DNA from: a virus | IMG/VR virus record: IMGVR_UViG_3300032088_002153 | Location: 17,906-81,905 of that record | Strand: one strand, 5' to 3' | DNA length: 64,000 nt | In this document: positions 39,368-48,337 of the stretch, in pieces | How the letters are laid out: each line of letters starts with the position of its first letter | How positions within the stretch are numbered: the stretch's first letter is position 1 | Program-made: the position numbers and the translations under genes | The notes under the pieces: generated by a model | Seen by the model: the letters and a program-made list of their open reading frames with translations, nothing else | What the model was told of the DNA's origin: nothing | The model's database searches: none

Positions 39368-40564
39368 ATGAACTATCTGAAATACTTTGAAAAAACAGTT
39401 AAAGAATTTAAAGCCGATGGCAGATATAGAGTCTTTAACGATATACTTAGAGAGCGAGGGTCTTTCCCTCGTTCAATATGGTATGGTAAGTATGCTCCAA
39501 AAAATATAGTGAACTGGTGTTCTAATGATTATTTAGGTATGGGTCAAAATCCATATGTTATTGATTCAATGCATACAGCTTTGGATCAGACAGGTGCTGG
39601 ATCAGGCGGTACTCGTAATATAGGTGGAACATCACATTACCATGTTACATTAGAGCGAGAGATAGCATCTTTACATAAAACTCAATCGGCATTAATATTT
39701 ACAAGCGCATATGTTGCTAATGAATGGTCACTTATAGCCTTATCTAAAATTATACCAAATATATGTTTTGTTTCTGATAGCAAAAACCATGCTTCAATTA
39801 TTATGGGTATGGTAAATAGTAGAGCAGAAAAACTAATATTTGAACATAACGATATGTCTGATTTGGAAACAAAACTCAAACTGGCGCTTAAACGTAAACT
39901 AAACCCCGTAATTGTATTTGAGTCAATATACTCGATGGACGGAGATGTATCACCTATAAAATCAATAGTTGATCTGGCATATAAATATAAGGCAATGACT
40001 TATATAGACGAGGTCCATGCAGTAGGTCTTTATGGTAAAACAGGCGCTGGGTATTGTGAAGAGCTAAACTTATATTCTGATAGTATCGACATTGTGAACG
40101 GTACATTGGGAAAAGCTTACGGCGTCCAAGGAGGTTACATTGCAGGTAATCAAACTATTATTGACGCTATTAGGTCGACGGCAAGTGGTTTCATATTCAC
40201 TACCAGTATGTCACCAGTTATATGCGCTGGGGCACTCGCCAGTATAAATTATCTAAAGGATCACAACTCCCTTAGAGAAAAACATCAAGAACGTGTTGCC
40301 AAACTCAAAGGCATGCTTATTGATGCAGGAATAAATATCCATCCAAACGCTTGTACTCACATTATACCAGTGATGGTCAATGATGCGTTTAAATGTAAAG
40401 AAGCTTCGGATAGATTAATAAACGAATTCGGTATATACATACAACCAATTAATTCTCCAACAGTGGAACAAGGGACCGAGCGATTACGTATCGCACCTAC
40501 TCCATACCATACCGATATAATGATGGTAGAATTAGTTGAAGCGCTGAAAGAAGTATTGAAATGA
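39368..40564 (+). CDS. hemA: 5-aminolevulinate synthase (Shemin pathway)
   Basis: This PLP enzyme condenses glycine and succinyl-CoA to 5-aminolevulinate, the first step of tetrapyrrole synthesis. The 398-residue protein has [19 protein letters not shown] (79-97), [10 protein letters not shown], the PLP-contact [12 protein letters not shown] (Asp 214) and the Schiff-base Lys 249 in NGTLGKAYG, all matching ALAS more closely than other alpha-oxoamine synthases. ALAS in bacteria is characteristic of alphaproteobacteria. It is 3 nt behind nrdA, so it is made in the early/middle phase, and it overlaps the DUF454 frame. With hemO and the bilin reductase it forms an open tetrapyrrole route completed by host enzymes. 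Confidence 0.92.
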   Translation: MNYLKYFEKTVKEFKADGRYRVFNDILRERGSFPRSIWYGKYAPKNIVNWCSNDYLGMGQNPYVIDSMHTALDQTGAGSGGTRNIGGTSHYHVTLEREIASLHKTQSALIFTSAYVANEWSLIALSKIIPNICFVSDSKNHASIIMGMVNSRAEKLIFEHNDMSDLETKLKLALKRKLNPVIVFESIYSMDGDVSPIKSIVDLAYKYKAMTYIDEVHAVGLYGKTGAGYCEELNLYSDSIDIVNGTLGKAYGVQGGYIAGNQTIIDAIRSTASGFIFTTSMSPVICAGALASINYLKDHNSLREKHQERVAKLKGMLIDAGINIHPNACTHIIPVMVNDAFKCKEASDRLINEFGIYIQPINSPTVEQGTERLRIAPTPYHTDIMMVELVEALKEVLK

Positions 40565-40605
40565 ATCAATTAGAAAATGCATTCTTCAGTAAAAAGGAAA
40601 ATAAC

Positions 40606-41025
40606 ATGACTAGAATTAAAAAAGCTTTTTGGTTTACACTTGGAATTCTATTAGTCGGCGTAGCTTACCTCGGTGTAATACTACCCGGACTACCTTGGAG
40701 TACACCAATCTTAGGCGCAACATTTTGTTTTGCAAAGTCAAGTGATAGGCTACACGGTTGGATTATGAATCATCCAAAGTTTGGTCCGTTTGTTAAAAAC
40801 TGGTCAACATACAGAGTTTATCCAACCTTAGCAAAATGGGCAATGGTTGGCGTTATGTCAACATCATTAGCATTTATGTACTTTGGTACAGGTAATGAAA
40901 AAGCAACATTATATATGTTTATTACTTTTGCACTTATAGTTTTTTGGGCATGGCGTTACCCAGGATCGCAAGCTGAAGCTGAACGTCGTATTGAAGCCGG
41001 TGAAAAAATCGGTTGGTTGAAATAA
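40606..41025 (+). CDS. DUF454 (YbaN-like) inner-membrane protein
   Basis: The ATG at 40606 follows AAAAAGGAAA; an ATGA-coupled start at 40561 is possible. The 139-residue protein has GVAYLGVILPGLPWSTPI, FAKSSDRLHGWI and two further hydrophobic segments, the DUF454 layout. The family function is unsettled. Its place between ALA synthase and a porin suggests a link to tetrapyrrole or metal handling, which is inference. Confidence 0.75.
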   Translation: MTRIKKAFWFTLGILLVGVAYLGVILPGLPWSTPILGATFCFAKSSDRLHGWIMNHPKFGPFVKNWSTYRVYPTLAKWAMVGVMSTSLAFMYFGTGNEKATLYMFITFALIVFWAWRYPGSQAEAERRIEAGEKIGWLK

Positions 41026-41036
41026 AGGATTAAGAT

Positions 41037-41981
41037 ATGAAAACACTTACAAGTACTATTATTGCATCACTTATGGCATCAGGTGCCATAGCTGGTGGAC
41101 ATGACCATGCAGAAGCAAAGGATGGTCCTTTCATTAATGGTACATTTGAAATCTATATTGATGATACGAATACTGAAGGTCATGTAGACACTCGATTTGA
41201 AGCAGTGGGAGGTTATGAAACAGAACTTGACCATCCATTAGCAAATTGGGCAGGATTTTCAGCCAAGTTTGATACAAATTATGCGTTAGATCGTAACCTT
41301 GATAATACCATTACTGAAAAGCAAATGGGTTTAGGTGTCGGTAATAACGCAAGAATTTGGTTTGGTGAAACTGACATTCAGCGTTTAGGATTTGCCAAGA
41401 CATCAAAAATTGGTGCACCAGTGATTATCACAAAACAAAATTCGCGTATTGACCACCAAGAAAAGATTGCGCTTACATTTGGTGGATGGGGATATAATGA
41501 TGAGTTTGCATTTAATAACTATCGTTTACAAAGAGATATGCCATATGCTGGTGTAGTCGCTTGGGATCCGGAAACAAAAGCAATGTATTACGGCGTAACT
41601 GCTCGTGCAAAAATTGTTGATGTATCATATATGCAAATTGATACAGATGGTGAAACACAAACAGGTTATTCAGTAGGTACCTCGTTGCATCGTATGGGTA
41701 TACCAATTGGTATAGGATATGAACAATGGGAAGATGCCGAAAATACTCGTAAAGATATTGGTGTAATGTATAACTATAGCAAAGAATTAATGTTTACTGC
41801 GCACAACGTAACGGACGATGATTTAGGATTTACATATAATTACCTAGCAGCCATCCATACAAAAGGTCCAGTAGAGTTAGGTCTATATTACCATAATGAT
41901 AAGGTACAAGTTAGTCCATGGACAGGCCAAACATCAAACATTGATGATAGTGTGAAGGCAACAATCAAATATAAATTCTGA
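41037..41981 (+). CDS. Outer-membrane porin-like beta-barrel protein B
   Basis: The signal peptide (MKTLTSTIIASLMASGAIAGG) is followed by HDHAEAKDG, a possible metal-binding start, then about a dozen alternating beta strands and a C-terminal YKF. The 314-residue length fits a small trimeric porin. It is unrelated by eye to porin A except in architecture. It is the last gene of the nrd-hem unit, directly before a late promoter and hairpin. Confidence 0.7.
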   Translation: MKTLTSTIIASLMASGAIAGGHDHAEAKDGPFINGTFEIYIDDTNTEGHVDTRFEAVGGYETELDHPLANWAGFSAKFDTNYALDRNLDNTITEKQMGLGVGNNARIWFGETDIQRLGFAKTSKIGAPVIITKQNSRIDHQEKIALTFGGWGYNDEFAFNNYRLQRDMPYAGVVAWDPETKAMYYGVTARAKIVDVSYMQIDTDGETQTGYSVGTSLHRMGIPIGIGYEQWEDAENTRKDIGVMYNYSKELMFTAHNVTDDDLGFTYNYLAAIHTKGPVELGLYYHNDKVQVSPWTGQTSNIDDSVKATIKYKF

Positions 41982-41982
41982 T

Positions 41983-41990
41983 TATAAATA
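41983..41990 (+). promoter_or_regulatory. Late promoter TATAAATA for the glycan cluster
   Basis: A perfect box right after the porin stop; initiation near 41996 places the following hairpin at the very 5' end of late RNA. Confidence 0.7.
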
Positions 41991-42001
41991 CAATTAATAT
42001 G

Positions 42002-42035
42002 ACAACCACCTCTGATTATCACGTGGTTGTTCTTT
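42002..42035 (+). terminator. Terminator-like hairpin after porin B, 5' of the glycan operon
   Basis: ACAACCAC (42002-42009) and GTGGTTGT (42023-42030) form a perfect 8-bp stem with a 13-nt loop, followed by TCTTT. It can terminate the nrd-hem-porin transcript, and it is also the 5' hairpin of the late transcript starting at about 41996. Confidence 0.75.
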
Positions 42036-42063
42036 ACACTATGATTTTGATGAAGGAGATATT

Positions 42064-43089
42064 ATGTCAAAAAGAATTCTGATTACCGGCGGTGGTGGTT
42101 TTATCGCACACCATTTAATTAACCGAGTACTTAAACAAACTGACTGGGAAATTATTACAGTCGATCGTTTAGACTATAGCGGTAATTTAAACAGATTACA
42201 TGATCTCTTACAAGAACGTACTGCAGAAGAACGCAAACGTCTTCGTACAATTTTCCACGATTTAAAAGCTGAATTTAATCCAATGCTTATTGCTGACATT
42301 GGACCAATTGATATTGTAGCACACTTGGCTGCAGGTTCACACGTAGATCGTTCTATTGATTTTCCAATGGAATTTGTTATGGATAATGTTGTCGGTACAT
42401 GTAACATTTTAGAGTTTGCACGTAAACAAGAAAACCTTGAGCGTTTCCTATATTTCTCAACTGATGAAGTATTTGGACCAGCGCCAGAAGGTGTTAATTA
42501 TGATGAATATGATCGTTACAATTCAACTAATCCGTACTCGGCTTCAAAGGCTGGTGCTGAAGAGCTTTGTGTAGCATATCAGAATTCTTATAACATGCCA
42601 ATTTATATTACACATACTATGAATGTATTTGGCGAAAGACAACATCCCGAGAAATTTATTCCTATGACTATTCGTAATGTACGAGATGGTGGTAAGGTAA
42701 CAATTCATAGTGATGCGTCAAAAACAATCCCAGGATCTCGTCATTATATCCATGCTGAAGATGTGGCAGATGCAACTCTGTTTTTATTAGAACATGAGGG
42801 TACTCTTAATATTACTAATAACTCTGGCGTCAAATGTCCAAAGTTTAATATCTGTGGTGCAACTGAATTGAATAATTTAGAATTGGCTCAAATGATTGCT
42901 GACGCTCAAGGTAAGCCACTCAATTATGAGTTTATGGATTTCCATAGTTCTCGACCTGGGCATGATTTGCGTTATGCATTAAGTGGTAATAGAATGAAAG
43001 AAATGGGATGGGAACCAAAGCCAGTACAAGAACGTATTGCTGAGGTAGTTAACTGGACATTAAACAATACAAGGTGGTTAGACATATGA
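42064..43089 (+). CDS. NDP-sugar 4,6-dehydratase/epimerase (RmlB-like)
   Basis: An extended short-chain dehydrogenase with LITGGGGFIAHHL (NAD-binding Rossmann loop), YFSTDEVFGPAP, the catalytic YSASK near residue 157 and FGERQHPEKFIP. The STDEVFG motif favours dTDP-glucose 4,6-dehydratase-like chemistry over simple epimerases. The 341-residue length is normal. It is the first gene of the glycan operon. Confidence 0.82.
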   Translation: MSKRILITGGGGFIAHHLINRVLKQTDWEIITVDRLDYSGNLNRLHDLLQERTAEERKRLRTIFHDLKAEFNPMLIADIGPIDIVAHLAAGSHVDRSIDFPMEFVMDNVVGTCNILEFARKQENLERFLYFSTDEVFGPAPEGVNYDEYDRYNSTNPYSASKAGAEELCVAYQNSYNMPIYITHTMNVFGERQHPEKFIPMTIRNVRDGGKVTIHSDASKTIPGSRHYIHAEDVADATLFLLEHEGTLNITNNSGVKCPKFNICGATELNNLELAQMIADAQGKPLNYEFMDFHSSRPGHDLRYALSGNRMKEMGWEPKPVQERIAEVVNWTLNNTRWLDI

Positions 43090-43664
43090 GTTTCGTACAA
43101 TTTATAGAAGGCGAATATAATAACGCCAAGAATACATTTTCTGATATTAATGAGCATCTCGAGCTGCTATTTAATTTAGGAATGGAATGTGAACATATTA
43201 CAGAAATGGGAGTGCGTGATGGTCAAAGTACTAAAGCATTCCTTAATACAAATGCAGCTTTAAGATCATACGATATTGAATTGAACTGGGAAGTAAGCGA
43301 GTTATTTAAACGAGCTAAAACCGTAGGTAAAGATGTTGTATACGAAAAAGCAAACGTATTGAATATTGATATAGAACAAACTGATTTACTCTTTATTGAT
43401 ACATGGCATTCTGGTTCCCAACTAAAACGTGAGCTAGCAATGCATGGTAATAAAGCAAATAAGTATTTGGTTTTCCACGATACTCAAACATATGGCTGCA
43501 GAGACGAAAAAGAAAACTGGAGAGATTTCGCTGATAAACGACCAATGCCTAATGAAGGTTTAATTGGACCAATCGTTAACTTTGTTATCAACAATCCTGA
43601 GTGGAAATTTAAAGAATTCCGAACTAACAATAACGGACTTACTGTACTTGAAAGGACTAAGTAA
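43086..43664 (+). CDS. Class I methyltransferase-like protein
   Basis: The ATG at 43086 overlaps the preceding stop (ATGA). ITEMGVRDGQSTKAFL looks like a SAM-binding loop, and LLFIDTWHSGSQLKRELAMH with KYLVFHDTQTYG gives the acidic and metal-like sites of MT24-type enzymes; it resembles the protein at 21249 in outline. It is probably a sugar O-methyltransferase or a related hydrolase fold. Confidence 0.6.
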   Translation: MSFVQFIEGEYNNAKNTFSDINEHLELLFNLGMECEHITEMGVRDGQSTKAFLNTNAALRSYDIELNWEVSELFKRAKTVGKDVVYEKANVLNIDIEQTDLLFIDTWHSGSQLKRELAMHGNKANKYLVFHDTQTYGCRDEKENWRDFADKRPMPNEGLIGPIVNFVINNPEWKFKEFRTNNNGLTVLERTK

Positions 43665-45202
43665 TGATTGTTGATTGCTTTCCATTTTTTGCTCCTACTG
43701 GAGTTGAACTCTTAAAACTTAGAGTTAATCTTTTAAAAGATGTAGTGGATAAGTTTATTATTGTTGAGTCTAATAAAACACACAGCGGTAAACCAGTTGA
43801 ACGTAAATTTTTAGAGATTGCACGCCAGCAAGGTTTACCAATGGAAAAAATCCATTATGTTGAACACGATATTGCTGAACAAGAAGACTTAGTAATTGAA
43901 AAGGTTGATAGGATTAATGCTGGTGCAAATAGAGACAGTGAAAACTCTTTATATGCTAGGGTACGTGAGCGTTTACAAAAAGACGCTGTTATGCAAGCCA
44001 TGGATAACTTTAATGACAACGACGTATTCATATATGGTGATGCAGATGAAATCATTAAACCAGAAAATGTTAAATGGGTTGCTCAGATGTGCAGGAATAA
44101 TCCAGAAATTATTCTTAAAATACCATTAGCATATTTGCAAGGTCGCGCAGATTTACGAGCATTTAATACTGATGGCAGCCACGTAGTTTGGTGGAAAGCC
44201 ATGTTCTTTGCAACTAAGTTTCAGATTATGAAAACGTCTGTAAACAGAATACGTTGTGGGTCAATGCATTATCCTGTTCGTTGGCCTACTCATCAAAACA
44301 AAATCATTCAAGATATGGGTTGGCATTTCGCATGGATGGGTGGAGCTGAAACGCGAAAAGTTAAAGCCGACTCTTTTGCTCATGCCTTTGACTCTTTTAA
44401 ATGGATGGAAGATATTAGAGGTTATAGTGAATACTCTAAACTTGACGAGAGTCTAATGGAAGAAGGTCCTGCGCCAGATGGTAATAACACACATATCTTA
44501 AAAAGATTTCCAATTGATAAATTACCAGCATTGGCACTTGAAGATCCTGAGATTAGAGAATTCTTATTGCCTACAACCAAATTAGACAAAGACTTTCAAT
44601 TTAATAAATGTAATTGTTTTTGGTGTCAAAAGCTTAAGTTCCCATTAATGTATAACCTTGATGGTAAACGAAATTGGTTTGAAATACCAAGAAGCTGCAG
44701 TGTAACAGTTAAAGAAACATTCCCAGATCGTAAACAGGTATTTAGAGATACTGATGAATACGATGATGCACGAGGCAGACCTCTTGTTGTATATTCAGAT
44801 CCTGTTGAAAGGTTCGTTTCATGTATTAATGCATATGTTACTGAAAAGCAAAGATATTATCATTATGGTGAAGATATATTTTCTACCTTTGGAGTTGAAC
44901 TAAGTAAATGTACTAAACAGGAAAAGATTGACTACTTCTTTGCTAATTTACATAAAATTGGTTCAGCACATCAATTACATCATTTCCACCCACAGGCATG
45001 GTTTATTGATATTGATAAATTCGTTGGATTTACGGTAATTAAAAAGCATGACGTTTGCAGCCACTTTGGAATAACACAGAAGCTAAATCAAACTAAAAAA
45101 GAAATCACTGCTGATGATTTTAGTGAAGAGCAAATCGCGTTTATTAAAAAGGTTTACCAAATAGACTACGATTTTTACGAGAAATACGGTAATGAAAGTT
45201 AA
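43664..45202 (+). CDS. GT17-like glycosyltransferase fused to sulfotransferase-like domain
   Basis: Residues 1-300 follow family GT17: MIVDCFPFFAPTGVELLKLR, FIIVESNKTHSGKP, FIYGDADEIIKPENV and GWHFAWMGG. Residues about 310-510 contain VVYSDPVERFVSCINAYV, the 3'-phosphate motif of sulfotransferase-2 enzymes, and HFHPQAWFIDIDKF. A single chain would add and sulfate a sugar; the 5'-phosphosulfate loop is not obvious, so the second domain may be inactive. Confidence 0.65.
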   Translation: MIVDCFPFFAPTGVELLKLRVNLLKDVVDKFIIVESNKTHSGKPVERKFLEIARQQGLPMEKIHYVEHDIAEQEDLVIEKVDRINAGANRDSENSLYARVRERLQKDAVMQAMDNFNDNDVFIYGDADEIIKPENVKWVAQMCRNNPEIILKIPLAYLQGRADLRAFNTDGSHVVWWKAMFFATKFQIMKTSVNRIRCGSMHYPVRWPTHQNKIIQDMGWHFAWMGGAETRKVKADSFAHAFDSFKWMEDIRGYSEYSKLDESLMEEGPAPDGNNTHILKRFPIDKLPALALEDPEIREFLLPTTKLDKDFQFNKCNCFWCQKLKFPLMYNLDGKRNWFEIPRSCSVTVKETFPDRKQVFRDTDEYDDARGRPLVVYSDPVERFVSCINAYVTEKQRYYHYGEDIFSTFGVELSKCTKQEKIDYFFANLHKIGSAHQLHHFHPQAWFIDIDKFVGFTVIKKHDVCSHFGITQKLNQTKKEITADDFSEEQIAFIKKVYQIDYDFYEKYGNES

Positions 45203-45440
45203 GGCAGGCAGTGCTAGTATAGACATATTAAGACTTGAAATTAAAGATTTAAATAGAGAAATTAATGAGTTATACAAAGAACATGATATAATAAAGAATC
45301 AAAATATGATGTTACTTGAAGTACTATCGGATCTGACTGGCGACGAGAGTTATTGGTCAGATGAAGCCAAAAAGTCAGGCTTGATATTTAAACTAACAAA
45401 CGTTTTAACTCAAATAAAAAGTAACTTTGGACACAATTAA
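45192..45440 (+). CDS. Small coiled-coil protein (82 aa)
   Basis: A leucine-rich coiled coil covers residues 10-50 (LEIKDLNREINELYKEHD), followed by a short polar end. It overlaps the GT17 fusion by 11 nt. The function is not recognised. Confidence 0.55.
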   Translation: MKVKAGSASIDILRLEIKDLNREINELYKEHDIIKNQNMMLLEVLSDLTGDESYWSDEAKKSGLIFKLTNVLTQIKSNFGHN

Positions 45441-45443
45441 CTA

Positions 45444-45472
45444 TTGACATAGCGTATAGAATCAGTTATATT
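45444..45472 (+). promoter_or_regulatory. Sigma70-type promoter for the SleB-like gene
   Basis: TTGACA (45444-45449), a 17-nt spacer and TATATT (45467-45472), followed by AGAATCAACAAATA, the same tail as in the promoters at 51975 and 52606. Confidence 0.75.
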
Positions 45473-45506
45473 AGAATCAACAAATATAAAAACTGAGGCA
45501 AAAACT

Positions 45507-46022
45507 ATGAAACTTAAAACAGCAATTTGTGCACTTCTTATTAATACCACTGCGTTTGCAGGATTTATTCAATTGGGCTCCGAATTAAAGGCTCAGGAGG
45601 TTGATGCAGCATTAGCTGAGTTCCACGCAGATGAACTTGAGTGTATGGCTCTAAACATCTATTATGAGACCAGAGCGTCTTCACTTATTGACGCAGTATC
45701 AGTATCTGATGTGGTATTAAACCGTGTTGAAAGTTCACGTTATCCAAATACAGTTTGTGGTGTAGTACAAGACGGTTATAAACCTAATCGTGTGACATGC
45801 CAGTTTTCTTGGTACTGTGATGGTAAGTCAGATGTACCACAGGATGATGAGTCTTGGGAAAAGTCACGTAAACATGCTCGTGATATGTATGTACACCAAA
45901 CACATCGTGGCATTACAGAAAGCGCAACACACTACCACGCTACATACGTATCGCCATACTGGGCACCTTCTATGCATAGAGTAGCACGTATGGGTTCACA
46001 TATTTTTTATAGAGAAGACTAA
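45507..46022 (+). CDS. Secreted SleB/CwlJ-type cell-wall hydrolase
   Basis: A signal peptide (cleavage near AFAG) precedes the Hydrolase_2 domain: CMALNIYYETRASS with the catalytic Glu, then NRVESSRYPNTVCGVVQ and CQFSWYCDGK, and a SATHYHATYVSPYW end. These enzymes are lytic transglycosylases or amidases of peptidoglycan. Its early-type promoter and Sec signal distinguish it from the late cytosolic endolysin at 31702; it may remodel the wall early or serve in superinfection control. Confidence 0.85.
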   Translation: MKLKTAICALLINTTAFAGFIQLGSELKAQEVDAALAEFHADELECMALNIYYETRASSLIDAVSVSDVVLNRVESSRYPNTVCGVVQDGYKPNRVTCQFSWYCDGKSDVPQDDESWEKSRKHARDMYVHQTHRGITESATHYHATYVSPYWAPSMHRVARMGSHIFYRED

Positions 46023-46023
46023 T

Positions 46024-46152
46024 ATGGTACAAATTAAAGCATATTATGGGAATGTAAAAGTTAATAAATACTTCGCGTGCCAAATTGACGCGCAAGAATA
46101 TCGAGAATGGCTTGACGCAAGATATGCTAAAGTCATTTGGATAAATCACTAA
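46024..46152 (+). CDS. Small protein (42 aa)
   Basis: The ATG is 1 nt after the SleB-like stop; the product (MVQIKAYYGNVKVNKYFAC, then WLDARYAKVIWINH) has no known motif. The tight spacing supports it. Confidence 0.5.
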   Translation: MVQIKAYYGNVKVNKYFACQIDAQEYREWLDARYAKVIWINH

Positions 46153-46163
46153 GGAGAATACAA

Positions 46164-46493
46164 ATGTCAGAAGATAACGACGAACGTTATGTCGTGACTA
46201 CTGTGGTGTCTACACATCGCATGCGTTACCTCGTACCTATGAGTGCGTTGGAAGAAGACGGAAAAGTTCCATCAATCGCAGAAGCTATTGAATGGACAAA
46301 CGACTCAGTAACTATGGAAGAAGTTAAAGAATTTTCGCAACACTGGTTAGGTGAGCAAATTCTAGACACGTTTATTTTAGATGAAGAACGTGTATTACAA
46401 TTATGGGACAGAGATAATCCCCACATGGTAGAAGGTGTTTCAAAAGAAGAAAAGCTTAAACTAATTCATAATTGGAAAGAGGTTCGTGAATAA
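46164..46493 (+). CDS. Hypothetical acidic protein
   Basis: The ATG at 46164 follows AAGGAGAATAC. The 109-residue product contains RYLVPMSALEEDGKVPSIAEAI and EEVKEFSQHWLGEQILDT, features I associate with marine phage early proteins without known role. It overlaps the next gene by 8 nt. Confidence 0.65.
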   Translation: MSEDNDERYVVTTVVSTHRMRYLVPMSALEEDGKVPSIAEAIEWTNDSVTMEEVKEFSQHWLGEQILDTFILDEERVLQLWDRDNPHMVEGVSKEEKLKLIHNWKEVRE

Positions 46494-46824
46494 TCACGAA
46501 TATTTGCCAGATTGTTGGGTTCTGATAAAGGTTACGAAGGAACAAGGATCCCACTACAGAGTACTCGCAGGGTTTAACGAAAAACCTAGAAATAGCGACG
46601 ATTGGAGAATAAGCAACGATATTACGTCAATAGATTGTATAGATAATGTATATCATTTTAATTGTTCATCAGGATCATTATACATGTGTCGTAAATCGGA
46701 ATATAATTTAACAAAGAAGATTGACCACGTTTGGAAAGCATTACAAAATCAAAAACCAAACGAGGTAGAATTAATGAAGAGCCATCCTAATTGGCTAAAA
46801 TATGAATGGACTTATATGGAATGA
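46486..46824 (+). CDS. Hypothetical protein (112 aa)
   Basis: The GTG start lies in the end of the previous gene. The protein has WVLIKVTKEQGSHYRVLAG, LYMCRKSEYNLT and KYEWTYME. Two Cys pairs are scattered without a zinc pattern. The function is unknown; similar proteins occur in marine T4-like phages. Confidence 0.6.
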   Translation: MNNHEYLPDCWVLIKVTKEQGSHYRVLAGFNEKPRNSDDWRISNDITSIDCIDNVYHFNCSSGSLYMCRKSEYNLTKKIDHVWKALQNQKPNEVELMKSHPNWLKYEWTYME

Positions 46825-47570
46825 AAATTGTAATATGTGGTCATGGTTTTGTTGGTAAGGCTCACGGGCTATTTTTATCAACAGACCATGATATTAAAGT
46901 TTGGGATCCGCAATTAGGTTATAAAGATAAATCAGTATTTAAAAATGCTGATGCCGTGATTATTGCAGTGTCAACGCCAGAAGGCGAAGATGGCATGTGT
47001 GATATGAATAACGTATATAAATGTTTAGAATTGTGTAACGATGTTCCCATATTAATAAAATCAACTATCAGCATAGAAGGCTGGAGATTACTCAACCGTG
47101 GATATGGTAATAGACAAATAACGTTTTCACCAGAATACTTACGAGCAGCTCATGCCTTTGAAGATTTCAGAAAGCACTCGTCAATTTCTATTGGCGGTGG
47201 CGATACTGGTTTTTGGCTTGAGGTATTATCCAATTCGTTAAATGTACGTGTTGATGTTAAAGATCCTGAAGTTTTAATTTTGACTAAATATTTTAGAAAC
47301 GCGTTCTTAGCAACAAAGGTGGCGTTTTTCAATCAGATATATGATATGGCAAAAAATGCTGGTGTTGAACCAAATGAACTATTAATGAATGTTAGTGACG
47401 ATCCACGTATCGGTAAAAGCCATACATACGTTAATGAAGATGATCGTGGATTTGGAGGGCACTGTTTCCCTAAGGATACAAATGCCATTGTGTATAGCGC
47501 AAATAAATCTGGTTATGATTTAAGCATTATACGCAAAGCAATAAGTTATAATAAAGGAATACGTGAATGA
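46821..47570 (+). CDS. UDP-glucose/GDP-mannose dehydrogenase-like, C-terminally short
   Basis: An NAD-binding start (VICGHGFVGKAHG) is followed by KSTISIEGW, FSPEYLRAAHAF and the catalytic Cys region GFGGHCFPKDTNAI. Enzymes of this family oxidise nucleotide sugars to uronic acids. At 249 residues it lacks most of the C-terminal nucleotide-sugar domain, so the substrate may differ. The ATG at 46821 overlaps the previous stop. Confidence 0.8.
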   Translation: MKIVICGHGFVGKAHGLFLSTDHDIKVWDPQLGYKDKSVFKNADAVIIAVSTPEGEDGMCDMNNVYKCLELCNDVPILIKSTISIEGWRLLNRGYGNRQITFSPEYLRAAHAFEDFRKHSSISIGGGDTGFWLEVLSNSLNVRVDVKDPEVLILTKYFRNAFLATKVAFFNQIYDMAKNAGVEPNELLMNVSDDPRIGKSHTYVNEDDRGFGGHCFPKDTNAIVYSANKSGYDLSIIRKAISYNKGIRE

Positions 47571-47974
47571 TTGTTGGTTTCACGGCATCAGCATTTGATT
47601 TGCTCCACGCTGGGCATGTTCAAATGTTGAGAGAAGCGAAAGAGCAATGCGACTATTTACTATGTGGTTTACAAATGGATCCTGCAACGGATCGTTCTCA
47701 CAAGAATGCTCCTATCCAAAGTATTGTTGAAAGATACACGCAATTAAAAGCTGTAAGTTATGTTGACGAAATCATTCCGTATTTGACAGAATCAGATTTA
47801 TGTGATATATTATCAATGTACCATATAGATATACGAATTCTTGGCGAAGAATATAAAACGCAAGATTTTACCGGTAAAGACATTTGTAGGTCTCGTGGTA
47901 TAGAATTATATTTTAATAAAAGAGATCATCGGTTTAGTACGAGTGATCTAAGAAAGAGAGTATGTAATGACTGA
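47567..47974 (+). CDS. Glycerol-3-phosphate cytidylyltransferase-like (TagD-type)
   Basis: The HxGH motif DLLHAGHVQML and the end motif RFSTSDLRKR are those of small cytidylyltransferases (135 residues). These activate glycerol-3-phosphate or similar alcohols as CDP derivatives. It overlaps the dehydrogenase by 4 nt and belongs to the nucleotide-sugar cluster. Confidence 0.82.
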   Translation: MIVGFTASAFDLLHAGHVQMLREAKEQCDYLLCGLQMDPATDRSHKNAPIQSIVERYTQLKAVSYVDEIIPYLTESDLCDILSMYHIDIRILGEEYKTQDFTGKDICRSRGIELYFNKRDHRFSTSDLRKRVCND

Positions 47975-48146
47975 AGGACCATTTAAAAGTGCGTTTGACG
48001 CAGATACTAACGGTGTTATTCGTAGAGAAATTGTAACCTATCGTGTTAAGAATGGAATTATGACTAAAGAAAGCGCAACCCGCGATTACTATGGTGATAA
48101 CGATTATAACGACAGCATATCGTCACAACCTCTGGTGCAAAGATGA
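47967..48146 (+). CDS. Small protein (59 aa)
   Basis: The ATG lies within the end of the cytidylyltransferase, and the TGA overlaps the next ATG (ATGA). The product (VIRREIVTYRVKNGIMTKE, then RDYYGDNDYNDSISS) is recognisable as a recurrent small phage protein pattern without known function. Confidence 0.6.
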   Translation: MTEGPFKSAFDADTNGVIRREIVTYRVKNGIMTKESATRDYYGDNDYNDSISSQPLVQR

Positions 48147-48337
48147 TTGAAAAACGCGAACCATATGATGTCAACAAAGTAATGCAAGAAGACTTAAAAT
48201 TAATTGATGTTATGCAAGTATTGGCTAATGAAGAAACAAATCCAATTGCGAAAAAGACATTGAAAAAAGTAATCGGCAGACTTATTGATTTAACTAGCAA
48301 AGCACATACTCGTGGTCATTGGACTGGTAGCGAATAG
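48143..48337 (+). CDS. Small helical protein (64 aa)
   Basis: An ATGA-coupled start. The product (EDLKLIDVMQVLANEETNP, then KKTLKKVIGRLIDLT) is helical and basic at the end. No family is recognised. Confidence 0.6.
   Translation: MIEKREPYDVNKVMQEDLKLIDVMQVLANEETNPIAKKTLKKVIGRLIDLTSKAHTRGHWTGSE

Noticed and set aside
39980-39987. TATAAATA inside the ALA synthase coding region
   Set aside because: It lies in the middle of a conserved coding segment with no downstream gene start; in such AT-rich DNA several chance copies are expected.
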